Origin: Dasypus novemcinctus
Lineage: Eukaryota > Chordata > Mammalia > Cingulata > Dasypodidae
Direction: 5' to 3'
Length of the DNA: 64,000 nt
Assembly: GCF_030445035.2 (NCBI RefSeq)
Contig: NC_080682.1
Location: 36,872,770 to 36,936,769 of the forward strand
Each line of letters starts with the position of its first letter. Positions within the stretch are counted from its first letter, which is position 1. Under the pieces are notes generated by a model. It saw nothing but the letters and a program-made list of their open reading frames with translations, searched no databases and was not told the origin of the DNA. Positions 35,917-45,924 of this stretch are shown here, piece by piece. Position numbers and translations under genes: made by a program.

Positions 35917-35939
35917 TTAGAGGATAGGGTTGAGAATGG

Positions 35940-37010
35940 TATGTTTAAGACAGAAGCTTTGTGGTTTGTAGGAGACTGCTTTATAAACGAAGGAGAATGA
36001 GGGCAGTAAATATAGTAACGATAGATAGGAAGATGACAGTGAGGAGGAGTCTTTGTTTAAGGTTTCAATCGTCCGGCGCAACAGTGGCTAGGCCGATAGC
36101 GAGGGGTGTTGCTAAGTAGACAATGGCTGCAAAGACAAAATCATCCTCTGTTTCCTTAAGAATAACTTTTCTTTAAATACTTAGTAGCATGCAATATTAG
36201 AAACCGTTTCCTAAAAGCAAGTTGGCAGGGGAGCTTGGTTGCTGTTAATCTTTCCTGTTATAAAATTACCTTTTATTATTATTATCATCAATTTAGTTTT
36301 ATATATATATATTTAAGAATGACCTTTTGGAATTAGCCATTTAATACCTTAATGTAAACTATTGAAGATAAATTTTATCTTTACAGAACACATTCCCTTA
36401 CGTAAAGTTATCAAAATACCTTTTACACTTGCCGCATGCAAATTAAATTTCAAGAGTTTATGAAAAATTAGCCATCCTACTTTAGGACAAAATACGTCTT
36501 TTTGCAAAACTTATTACATTTCCGTTAGCATTTTTACAAACTTTTAACCTTTTTAATATTCATATAAGTTTTACATTCTTTATATTATCCTGTGAAGAAA
36601 AATAAGTTATTCATTTTAATCTAGGCAAGAACAACTTTTTATGAAGACGTACAGTTAATTTTGTTAATTAAGACTTACAATTTTTTTTAAATTGTAGATA
36701 TCTTATTAACATTTAAACTTATGTATTAATATAATAAACTTAAGTATTAATATAAGCGCTTATTTAATTTTTGGCCATTTGAATAGAGCTCTTTTAAAGA
36801 TTTCTAGTAATTTATATTTACCATCCAGAGGTATCACAATATACGTTGACATTGAACGAACAGACAAACACAGAACAATTACAACACATTAACAGAAATA
36901 TATAATTTATTTACAGTTGACTCATAATTCTTACTTTCTTGGTATAGCTGCTTTTAAATCTTTTTTTATATAGCATATCATAGATTATACCCTTCAAGAT
37001 TTCTTGTGGA
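35940..37010 (-). other. ERV-A AT-rich non-coding block
   Basis: About 1.07 kb of strongly AT-rich sequence in an otherwise GC-rich element, with stops in all frames. Part of it (36,695-36,895) aligns with ERV-C at 58,892-59,080: shared AAAGAGCTCTATT, GATACCTC, ATAAGC(A/G)CTTATA and AAATGTTAAT in the same order and sense. No protease or pol motif is present. Confidence 0.75.
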
Positions 37011-37012
37011 CT

Positions 37013-37264
37013 TCATGTTGCCTGTAATAAGCCAGGAGGGAATCTTTTACCTTCCTGCTCCACAGCAAAAGTGACCCTATCTATAAGGCGAGTATAGGTG
37101 TCCGGGTCCCAAAGCTGACACGTGGTAAGCCACGGATTAAAGGGGAGAAGAAGGTCCCAATATACTTGAAGCTGTTTGAAAGAGATCTTACACCGGTGAG
37201 TGTCTAGGAGACCGGTGAGGGCCCGAACTTGTGGGGCTTGCTTAGCAGATAGGATGTTACCCAT
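37013..37264 (-). pseudogene. gag: ERV-A gag fragment (matrix only)
   Basis: Gag is the structural polyprotein. The ATG at 37,262-37,264 begins MGNILSAKQAPQVRALTGLL, with the glycine-2 typical of N-myristoylated matrix proteins. The core YWDLLLPFNPWL and DTYTRLIDRVT is nearly the same as in ERV-B. The frame stops after about 83 codons, within matrix; capsid and nucleocapsid are absent. An upstream extension of the open frame to 37,453 lacks matrix features, so the later ATG is chosen. Confidence 0.88.
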
Positions 37265-37499
37265 TGCTAATGGCCTTTTGGAGCCGATAAGAAAAGGGGC
37301 CCTTACCTTGAGAGCGCGGCGATGGGAGCCGAGGTGCGCGGTGAGACGAGGGGTCGGAGCCGGTTGGGCTCCGACGGTGGTCGCGGGCCAAGAGAAGGCC
37401 CCGACGAGGGGAGGGCGGGACGACGAGCAGTGGAGCAAGGCAAAGGGGAGCAAGCGTGAAGGGGAGGAGGCAGAGGTGAAGGCAGGGGTGGAGGTGCTC

Positions 37500-38105
37500 A
37501 GGCACGCGCTCCTGAGAGTTTTATTGGCGCCTCTTAATCATAGCGGGTCGGTATAAGCCCCCGACATGGAAGGAGAAAGCCATCCAGCGATTCTCCCAGA
37601 CCGCCGTGGATCGTATGAGGTCACCAAGGTTCAGGAGCAGCAATGCAGAGCGAAAAGATAGGGGTGAGAAGAGAGGAGAGCGTAGGGCTATGGTAGGATT
37701 ACTTCAGACGTGCAAGCGCGCGCTCCCGAGAAATCCAAGGCTCCTCTTAATCATAGCGGGTCGGTATAAGCCCCCGACATGGAAGGAGAAAGCCATCCAG
37801 CGATTCTCCCAGACCGCCGTGGATCATATGAGGTAGCCAAGGCTCAGGTAGCAGCAATGTTACACGAGAGAAGTCCCAAGGTGAGAAGAGAGGAGGGGGT
37901 AGGGCTGTGGTAGGATTACTTCAGACGTGCAAGCGCACGCTCCCGAGAAATCCAAGGCTCCTCTTAATCATAGCGGGTCGGTATAAGCTCCCGACATGGA
38001 AGGAGAAAGCCATCCAGCGATTCTCCCAGACCGCCGTGGATCATATGAGGTAGCCAAGGCTCAGGTAGCAGCAATGTTGCACGAGAGAAGTCCCACGGTG
38101 AGAAG
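37500..38105 (-). repeat. Tandem repeat in ERV-A leader, about 215 bp x 3
   Basis: CTCTTAATCATAGCGGGTCG begins at 37,531, 37,744 and 37,961, a period of 213-217 bp. The second and third units are nearly identical and the first is more diverged. The array lies between the primer binding site and gag, where retroviral packaging signals usually sit. Each unit can form GTCGG-loop-CCGAC in RNA sense. Confidence 0.88.
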
Positions 38106-38185
38106 AGGGGGGGGGGCGCCAGGTTATGGAGTGAGGCTGTGGTGGAGTTGCCTTGCCCCACGTTGTGCTGTGGTGGGGTTGCTTT

Positions 38186-38203
38186 GCCCCACGTTGGGCG
38201 CCA
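38186..38203 (-). promoter_or_regulatory. ERV-A primer binding site (tRNA-Lys1,2 type)
   Basis: In element sense TGGCGCCCAACGTGGGGC, two bases after the 5' LTR, is the tRNA-Lys1,2-type site I recall from type D betaretroviruses. A partial second copy of its 3' half with flanking sequence lies just downstream (about 38,139-38,166). Confidence 0.88.
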
Positions 38204-38205
38204 AC

Positions 38206-39198
38206 TGCGGCGGCTTGCTCGGTCGGTAGAGGTGGGGTCTGGCTGCAGACGAGGGGTCGGTCCAGCTCTGGACGAGGGGTCGGTCCCGCTTGGGACGAGG
38301 GGTCGGTCCCACCTGGGACGAGGGATCGGTCCGGCAGCAGACGAGGGATCGGTCTCACAAGGGGTTGCGCGGTTCGGCTGACGGGGTCGCCCGGCGAAGC
38401 CGGCGACGAAGGGGTCGCCCGGCGAAGCCGGCGACGAAGGGGTCGCCCGGAGAAGCCGGCGACGAAGGGGTCGCCCGGAGAAGCAGGCGACGAACTGGGG
38501 ACAAGGGAGGCCAGGCCCTTGTCGGGGGCTCTCAGGACTGGAGGGCGCACGGCAGAAGAACCACCGCGGAGACAAGGTAAACACGCAAGTCCACTTTACT
38601 GAGGGAGAGGCAACAGTTTTATAGGGGCTGGGGAAGGCTGATTGGTCGAAGCCACGCCCTGTTCTGATTGGTTGCTGGCGAAAGGTCAGTGGGCGGTACT
38701 GGACGGGGGAGGGGTGGTGGTTAGGGATTGGCTGTCGCTGTTGCTGGGGGAAGGGGCAGGGTTTAGGGATTGGTGGCTGCTGTTGCTGGGGTGGAGGGCA
38801 GACTTGAGTTTCCCGCCCACGCCTGGCTGTTGCTGCTGTCGGGGGAGGGGAAAAGGGCGGGCTGGATTTTTCTGCCCACACCTGGCTGTTGCTGCTGTCG
38901 GGGGAGGGGAAAAGGGCAGACTGGAATTTTCTGCCCTGCGCCTGCGCAGGGAGAAGGAAGAAGAAGGGTGCCGCCCCACAAGGCATCGGGTGGTGCCATC
39001 TGGGAGGAGGGGCGGCCGTGGAAGCATGGCTGCCAAGAAGGGGAGACCCGAGGGCACTCTGCGCCCATGCTGAGCTTCCTTCAGGGGTGGCGGTGAGTCC
39101 GACCAGCCACCCTATTATGGGGGCAGCGGAATTAGGCCTACCGCGGCCGCTCCCCTGCCAGGCCAGCAAACCACACTTCAGCCCGAGGGGTGACCGCA
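38206..39198 (-). repeat. ERV-A 5' LTR
   Basis: 993 bp. It appears identical to the 3' LTR except for one missing 28-bp unit. It carries the functional promoter position: TATA at 38,617-38,623. Confidence 0.93.
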
Positions 39199-39204
39199 GG
39201 ATGG

Positions 39205-40125
39205 CTTATTTAAAAATTGGAAAAAAGCATCAGAATTGGATAAGTATATATATGTATATACATATAAAAGTATATATGCTTAATGTGGAATCTGGCATGC
39301 AATAGGTAAACAAAAAGGTTAACTTTTCAAGTGTGAATTGGTTTTTCATGATTTTATTTTATTTATTACTATACAGCTGTTCTACTGATATGATTTCAAT
39401 ATAATTTTTTGGTCAAGCATCATATCTTGCAAATATTTTACCTGTAATAGATCTGATTTCTTACTTACAGACATCCATTTCCTCTATTTATGATAACAAT
39501 AGCAGTATGATTTCTTTTTGGAGGATTACCTCTCACCTACTGAAGGTTGTTTTTGGAATGACTGTCTGAAGTTCCTGCCTTCTCATAGCAGGATATGGAC
39601 ACATAATCTAACCTTGAACTATTTCTCCTGGACTTTGAATTATAAACAGTATAACTCAAGGACATCAAGACATCAAGTTGTTGAAATTCATTCATTTCAG
39701 TCAAGATTCCTTGAGTCAATCTCTGCCACCTGGATGCCTAGAGATATCCTGGTTCTTGTCCAGTTTTCCGAGTGTTTCTCTAGCATTCTTACTGATGCTG
39801 TGAGCTACATCCAATAACCTTCTTACTTGCTTGCAATTGAAGAACTATAGTATATTGCTCATTTTTCTCTGCCTACAATAGCATTTGGTGTTTGTTGCTA
39901 TTTTCTTTTAATTTATTCTGTAGAATCTAAACTTAGAAGTGATTACTTAGCCCACCTTGAGAGGTAGGAATATATTAAATTGGGATTTTATTTCTATTTA
40001 AATATTAGTCAAGGTTTCCTACCCCATTTTTTTAAAAAGCCTGTCCTTTCCCCACTGACCTGTAAGGTTACCCTTGTCATAAAAGACATCTGTTTCTGTA
40101 CTCTGAACTCTGTTCCATTGATCTT
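39205..40125. other. No gene; MIR tail and L1 trace
   Basis: The first about 100 bp continue the MIR-like repeat interrupted by ERV-A. The stretch at 39,900-40,125 includes GAACTCTGTTCCATTGATC, typical of L1 ORF2 on the minus strand. Nothing else is recognised. Confidence 0.4.
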
Positions 40126-40388
40126 TTTTTTTTTTTTAATTTAAATGGCTTTGGGTCTATTGAATATCCACATGGAAAGAAAAGAAGTGGAATTTTACCC
40201 ACAGTAAAATCAATTTCAGGTAGATTGCAAATCCAGATAGCTAGGAAATAAAATACGAAGAAGATAATATAGGAAAGTATTTTTGTGACTTTGGGATAGG
40301 GAAATATTTTTTAAATAACCTAAAAATAAGCACTTAAACATGGGGAAATTTACTGATACCCTGAACCATGTTAAAAATGGTGAACTTA

Positions 40389-40803
40389 GGGCAGTGGACT
40401 TGGCCCAGTGGTTAGGGCCAATCTGCCACATGGGAGGTCCACGGCTCAAACCCCAGGCCTCCTTGGCCCATGTGGAGCTGGCCCATGCACAGTGCTGATG
40501 CACGCAAGGAGTGCCCTGCCACCCAGGGATGTTCCCTGCATAGGGGATCCTCACACGCAAGGAGTGCACCCCATAACGAGAGCCACCCAGTGCAAAAGAA
40601 AGTGCAGCCTGCCCAGGAATGGCAGCGCACACACAGAGAGCTGACACAACAAGATGATGCAACAAAAAGAAACACAGATTCCCATGCCTCTGACAACAGA
40701 AGCAGACAAACAAGAACACGCAGCAAATGGACACAGAGAACAGACAATCTGGGTGGGGGGGAGAAGGGGAGAGAAATAAATAAATAAATAAATCTTTTTT
40801 TAA
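40389..40803 (+). mobile_element. Full-length DAS-type SINE
   Basis: It begins GGCAGTGGACTTGGCCCAGT (A-box region) with B-box-like GGCTCAAACCCC, then the long conserved body and an AAATAAATAAATAAAT tail. The target duplication AAAATGGTGAACTTAGG lies on both sides. This family is the best pointer to a xenarthran genome. Confidence 0.9.
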
Positions 40804-41040
40804 AAAATGGTGAACTTAGGTCCTTCAAAAGCCACCATTAAAAGAAAAAATTTGTGAGTTACAGAGTGGAAGATTACATTTACAATGCATGTATAATGGT
40901 CTCATATCTAGAATATATTAATACTATAGTCTGAAAAAGGACAAACAAGCCAGTGGAAAAATAATGGGCCAAATAGTTAAACAGGCAATTCATAAAAGTA
41001 TTCAAATGATCTATAAATATTACAAAGTTGTTCAATATAG

Positions 41041-41430
41041 AAAAGGTGGCATTGGATTGGGAAAAGTGGACATGATGGCTGATGGGTATGGGGAAAGGCG
41101 GGAGGAGATGAGAAGTGGAGGCGTCTTTGGGACATGGAGCTGCCCTGGATGGTGCTTCAGGGGCAGTCACCGGACATTGTAAATCCTCCCAGGGCCCACT
41201 GGATGGAATGGGGGAGAGTATGGGCCATGATGTGGACCATTGACCATGAGGTGCAGAGATGCCCAGGGATGTGCTTACCAAGTGCAATGGATGTGTCATG
41301 ATGATGGGAATGAGTGTTGTTGGGGGGGGGGGGGGAGAGGTGGGGTGGGGGTGGTGGGGTTGAATGGGACCTCATATATATATATATATAAATGTAATAT
41401 TATTACAAAGTCAATAAAAAAATAAATAAA
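41041..41430 (+). mobile_element. Young truncated L1 3' end
   Basis: It matches the 3' ends at 8.3 and 32.9 kb in opposite orientation: GGATTGGGAAAAGTGGACAT, a G run, GGGACCTCATATATATATAT, then the A-rich end. The TA microsatellite lies inside it. Confidence 0.85.
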
Positions 41431-42199
41431 TAAAATAAAAGCCTTCAACTGAAAAAAAAAAAAGAAATCAGGGAAATAGCAGTGACAAATTCTGGGAAAT
41501 GTCAATTTTATTCATAAGGAAGTACTACTATACATCTACCAGAATGTTTAAAATTACAAATAATGACTCTTATCTGCTACTGCACTTATGGGAGTGTGTT
41601 GCTATCACTTTGGAAAAAAATATATTATCACCCAGGTTGAACATACATATATCCTATAATCACACAATTTCAATTCTAGGTATATTCCTAAGAGAAATAC
41701 GTGTTCATGCACACAAAAAGACATGGACAAGGATGTTTATTGCATTTAGAAACAAACGAAAGTTAAAAAGTAGAAACAACTCAAATACCCAACAACAAGA
41801 ATGGGTAATTCATATTTGTGGAATATCCATATAATGGAACACTAACAGCAATAAAAATAATTGACCTCAAGATCTATTCAATAAGGGATAAATTTCAACA
41901 AACATAATATGGATGGGGGTGATGTTCTACTTCCTGAACTTGGCTGGTGGTTACATGGTTGCATATGGTTTGTAATAATTCACTGAAATGTGCACTTATG
42001 ATTTAAAGATTTGCTTTAAAGTGTAGCACCAGGCTTGCAATTCTTGGAACAGGATTTCTCCATCTCTCATGAAGAAATCTGTACAGATATGCTAGAACTT
42101 CTTCCACATTCCCACTCAGTGATTTTCCAATCAGTCTTAGTAAAAGAGGATGATCCATCACAATGACACTGAAAAGTAATTACAACTGTGAGTGACTAA

Positions 42200-42335
42200 A
42201 TATTCCCAGTGCCTCCTAAAAAAGATGAGCACACAACAAACAGACACAGAGAGCAGACAGCGAATACAAACAATGGGGAAGGGGTGAGGTGGGGGGGGAA
42301 TAAATAAATAGAATAAATCTTAAAAAATAAAATAA
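42200..42335 (+). mobile_element. DAS-type SINE, 3' fragment
   Basis: ACACAACAAACAGACACAGA, GAGCAGACAGCGAATACAAA and a G run, then an AATAAATAAATAGAATAAAT tail, correspond to the last third of the SINE. Confidence 0.7.
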
Positions 42336-43084
42336 AACAATTAACCCATCTGTCCAAAACAAGGCAGGAGGATATTTCATCAATCACTGATGTGTCTGGA
42401 GATTCAGGGTCAGAACTAATCTGAAAACTGAGCATTTATACTTGTTCTGTCCAGGCATTGCATTTTGAGATAGAGAGAAAATATTCTCTAGTGATAAATA
42501 GAGTAGTGATTATACACAGGTTATCCTATATAGGACAGTCTCCACAAATAAAGTAGATACATGGAAATAAAGTTAACCCCTAAGTTTTAATACTTTGTAT
42601 ATTCCTGCTACTCAAAATGTGGCCTGGGACAAAAAGAACTGGCATTATTTGGGACCTGTTTAAAAATGAAGAATTATTCTATATCAATTAAATTAGTGTG
42701 TTCATTTTAACAAGACCCCAAATAAATTGTAAGTATATTAAATTTTGAGAACTGATGCTTTATATATTCAGAGTCACAGTTTCAGTTTGTAGAGATTCAG
42801 TGTGAAGGTTAATATTTAATATTTCACTCTACCTCTATAGAATTCTCCTAGATGGATACTCTGTAGGTTGCTCTATACACATTCAGGGATAAAGAAAGAG
42901 AAAACAGATAACATAGAATTGTGAAATAATAGTTTATCATCAGAAAAGACCAGTAATACTGGGTTTGGAAGAAAAATATAATATCCAAAATACTAAAGAA
43001 AAAGAAAATTGTCTGTGTGTGTATTTTCTTCAACTGAAACAGGAGGAAAGGCAATGAGGATAAATAATGAGGCATGAAGGTCCA
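42336..43084. other. No feature recognised
   Basis: AT-rich, with no exon or repeat I can name. Confidence 0.4.
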
Positions 43085-43520
43085 CAGGAAGGAGGAATAC
43101 AGTAAGGATTTAATGATATTCTATTCATGAGCTATTGTGGTTAATAATCGAGAAAATGTGGCATTGGTGTGGAAAAAGTGGCCATGGTGACTGCTGGATG
43201 AGGGGAATGGGAGGAAGAGATGAGATGTGGAGGCATTTTCGGGACTTGGAGTTGTCCTGGGTGGTGCTCCAGGGAAAATTGCTGGACATTTTATGTCCTC
43301 CCATGGCCCACTGGATGGAACGTGGGAGACTGTGGGCTATGGTATGGACCACAGGCCATGGGGTGTAGCGATGCCCAGAGATGTACTCACCAGATGCAAT
43401 GGATGTGTCATGATGATGGGGAGAGTGTTACTGTGGGGGGAGTGGTGGGGTGGGGGCAGTGGGGGTGAATGGGGACCTCATATTTTTTTAATGTAATATT
43501 TTTTTTTAAAAATGAATAAA
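43085..43520 (+). mobile_element. Truncated L1 3' end
   Basis: It has the same 3' UTR as at 41.0 kb but is more diverged: AATGTGGCATTGGTGTGGAA, GGGGACCTCATATTTTTT, then an A-rich end. Confidence 0.8.
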
Positions 43521-43869
43521 TTGAGTAGAATTTGAAAAGTAAATAAATAAAATTATCTTCCTTACACTGCAAAAAAAAAAAAAAAAAAAAGAGGCATTGC
43601 ATTTCACAGTGTATTTGTGTTTGTGAGGATAGTTAAGTCAAGGGAACATATTCCCAATGATGTCACTATAGGAAAAGAGTGAGGTGCTTGAACAGCCACG
43701 AATAAATTGATGGGCATTTTTGAAGGCCAAGATTGGAAATATTAGGTTAGTGCAAAAGTAACTGAGGTTTTGGACCATGAATTTTAAATCATTATAACTA
43801 GGCTCAAATATATCTTTATTAATCAACATAAAGACCATTACAATCAACACATTTTTGCCAACAAGGAAT

Positions 43870-44117
43870 AAGTTTGTTTATTCCTGTAGCATAAAAATCT
43901 GTACTTTGGGATTTGATGAACTCTTGGAAAGCATTTTATGCATCTTCCTGGTTGGGGAAATATTTTCCCTTCGGAAAGTTGTCAAGATGCTTGAAGAATT
44001 GGTAGTTTGTTGGCGAGAGGTCAGGTGAATATAGTGGATGAGGCAAAACTTCATAGGCAAATTCATTCAACTTTTGAAGCATTGAATATGCAATGTGTGG
44101 TTGCGCATTGTTGTGGA
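43870..44117 (-). pseudogene. Mariner transposase, C-terminal part
   Basis: The minus-strand frame contains NNAQPHIAYSMLQKLNEF, VLPHPLYSPDLSPTNYQFF and FKHLDNFPKGKYF, the last catalytic section of mariner transposases. The second catalytic Asp is Asn here (NNAQPH instead of DNARPH). YSPDLSPTN would normally end in the third catalytic Asp and is also Asn. This copy is catalytically dead even apart from the insertions. Confidence 0.85.
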
Positions 44118-44519
44118 TGTTGCTGAGCAGGGAGGTCTCAGTCTCGCTCAGGCCCAAGAGTCGGGGGGGTCAGCTCCTACCGAACTGCCAGCGGGGGGTG
44201 CTCCAGGGATAGAGCACCGGGGCTCTCCAGGCATGAGGGACGCGCGGTTAGGAAAGAACCACGGAGACCGCCTGAGCGCAGGAACAGGTCTACTTTATTA
44301 CGGAAGTACACTTGGTTATATATGGTTGGGTAGAGGGAGGAGTAAGATATAGGGAGGGCTAGCTACAGGGCGGTAGTGGATAGGTTGAAGCTGAAGGATG
44401 GTCCTGAGGTAAGCAGTTACTGGAGAAGAGGGCAGATTGTACGTTGGCAATATGGGCGGGACTGGCGGGAAGGAAAGCAAGGGCTGAAAGGGGAGGAGGG
44501 GTGGAAAGAGGCGGTAACA
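44118..44519 (-). repeat. ERV-B 3' LTR
   Basis: 402 bp, starting TGTTACCGCC and ending GCTCAGCAACA in element sense. TATATAA at 44,316-44,322 and AATAAA at 44,294-44,299 are 16 bases apart. Confidence 0.93.
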
Positions 44520-44545
44520 ATTGCTCCTTTTGTTTTTAAAAAAGG
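44520..44545 (-). promoter_or_regulatory. ERV-B polypurine tract
   Basis: In element sense, the A-rich purine stretch AAAAACAAAAGGAGCAAT ends directly at the 3' LTR. Confidence 0.8.
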
Positions 44546-44880
44546 GAATAGAGACAACAAGTTTTGGTGCGCATCGTGGGTGAGAATGGCTCGGCGTGCG
44601 AAGCACAAAGGATAAGGATACGAGGATGAGGAGGAAAAGGAGATTATAGGGACGGGTACTGGAATAGGACGAGGGGTGGGGGGAGACCACAAGGACCGGC
44701 TGGCCGTGAGCAGACGACATAGCATCTGGCCAGGACGCATGTGCCCGCCATTAGGGTTGGCTCATGCCAGCGCCTGGCGCGCGCCGAGCCTTGCCAGCGA
44801 AACGGGCTCGTGATGTCCCCGGGCCCCCCGCCTGAGGGGGAGGAACAGTTTGGGAGAAGTGAGGGGAGGAAGACAAGAAG

Positions 44881-45924
44881 CTATAGGTGTGCAGTCTGGA
44901 GTAGGTGGTGCGGGCGGAAGGGGCGAGGTGGACGGCTGGGGGGGGACTCAGCGGTGGCGAGGCGTTGGTAGTGGACTTGTACAAAGGAGCTGAACACTGC
45001 ATTGGCTTGATCTTTGGCAAGGTGGACTATCCTTCTGATGGCCCAGGGGCCCACAGTGAGGGCTAAGAGGATAATGATAAGGGGGCCTAGGAATGGGAGT
45101 AGGTACGGGAGGAGAGAGATAGGTAATATCTTGATCGACCGCCTGCTGGAGGGCAAGGGCGGCGATCCCCGTGCCTGCTCCAGCGAGACCTAAAAGGGTG
45201 GCGACGGGAGGGGGCTGGGGTACAGAGTAGGGGGTAAGCGAGGCTTGGGGTTGTGGGAACTGAGGGAGGCAGTGGCGAGGGGGGTGCCGGGTGAAGGAGC
45301 GGGCGAGGTGGAGCGGGGCAGAGAAGGGGGCTGTGCTTTTGGAGGATTGAAAATTTGATTTGGGCCCACAGGGGTGGAGCGTGTGGGAATTGGCTCCTTT
45401 TTTATAGTGATAATGGCGCCGTAATCATAGCCTACTGCATACAGGCGGGCTCCCCACATGCGGCCTCGTAACCAGAGGTCGGAGTTGGGGTCTTTGACTG
45501 TGAGTGTGATGGTGTTCCATCGAGTAGCATTACGCTGGAGAGTGAGGTATGGGTCTTTGTTAGGGGCGCTGGACCATCCGTGGGCGATGGTTTCGCACCC
45601 CCAGGAAGGACAGTAATAGTGCGCTGGGTCATGGCATCCTCTGGCGGAGGATGGGCACATGTAGAAACCTGTGGCAGCCGGGTTGTGTCCCCCCCACTCA
45701 TTAGATGGAAGGTTCGTGCGTCCAGTGAGGTTGGCGACATCAGTAGTGAAAGAGGGGGCAGAGGCGGTTACGTTCGAGGCGAGGAGCCTTTTTTGTTGCC
45801 AGAGAGAGAGGGTCCAATTGAAGGGCTGGTGCCTCGGGTTGGCAGCAGCTGGGAGAGCGAGGGGAGCCAGGATGAAGAGAACGGCTGCGAGGCTGTGTAG
45901 AGGCATCATCTGACGGTGCGGCAT
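44881..45924 (-). pseudogene. env: ERV-B env, internally deleted, gammaretrovirus-type
   Basis: Env would be the virion surface glycoprotein. From the start at 45,924 there is a signal peptide (LAAVLFILAPLALPAAA), a surface-subunit N-terminus with NWT and NVT glycosylation sites, a cysteine cluster (GFYMCPSS, YYCPSWGCET) and a proline-rich stretch after STPVGPNQIF. These are the hallmarks of the gammaretroviral receptor-binding domain and hinge. The frame stops at 45,190. In another frame a fusion-peptide-like ATLLGLAGAGTGIAALAL follows (about 45,135-45,185), then directly a membrane span (LPFLGPLIIILLALTVGPW) and cytoplasmic tail to 44,881. The surface C-domain and nearly all of the transmembrane ectodomain are deleted, so no working protein is possible. 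Confidence 0.85.

Larger units (their letters stand above)
34063..39204 (-). mobile_element. ERV-A: young, internally deleted class II endogenous retrovirus
   Basis: The element reads right to left: 5' LTR 38,206-39,198, primer binding site, 5' leader with tandem repeats, start of gag, AT-rich block, env remnant, polypurine tract, 3' LTR 34,069-35,089. The LTRs begin TGCGG and end CCGCA, and are flanked by the 6-bp duplication GGATGG (34,063-34,068 and 39,199-39,204), the size usual for betaretroviruses. I see no difference between the LTRs except one 28-bp repeat copy. No protease, dUTPase or pol is present, so it cannot move alone. It interrupts what looks like an old MIR. Confidence 0.93.
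40130..41985 (+). repeat. Old L1 ORF2 3' part, with two insertions
   Basis: TTGAATATCCACATGGAAAG, GACTTTGGGATAGGGAAATA, ACAATTTCAATTCTAGGTAT and GAAACAACTCAAATACCCAA lie in the order of the L1 ORF2 C-terminus. A SINE (40,389-40,803) and a younger L1 end (41,041-41,430) are inserted in it. Confidence 0.65.

Noticed and set aside
37964-39169. 401-codon minus-strand open frame across the ERV-A 5' LTR
   Set aside because: It would start inside U3 and cross the transcript start into the leader, so no single viral RNA would encode it. It is the LTR counterpart of the frame discussed for the 3' LTR.
40389-40470. tRNA-like head with A and B boxes
   Set aside because: It is the 5' part of a SINE. 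It lacks a proper cloverleaf and 3' end for a functional tRNA.
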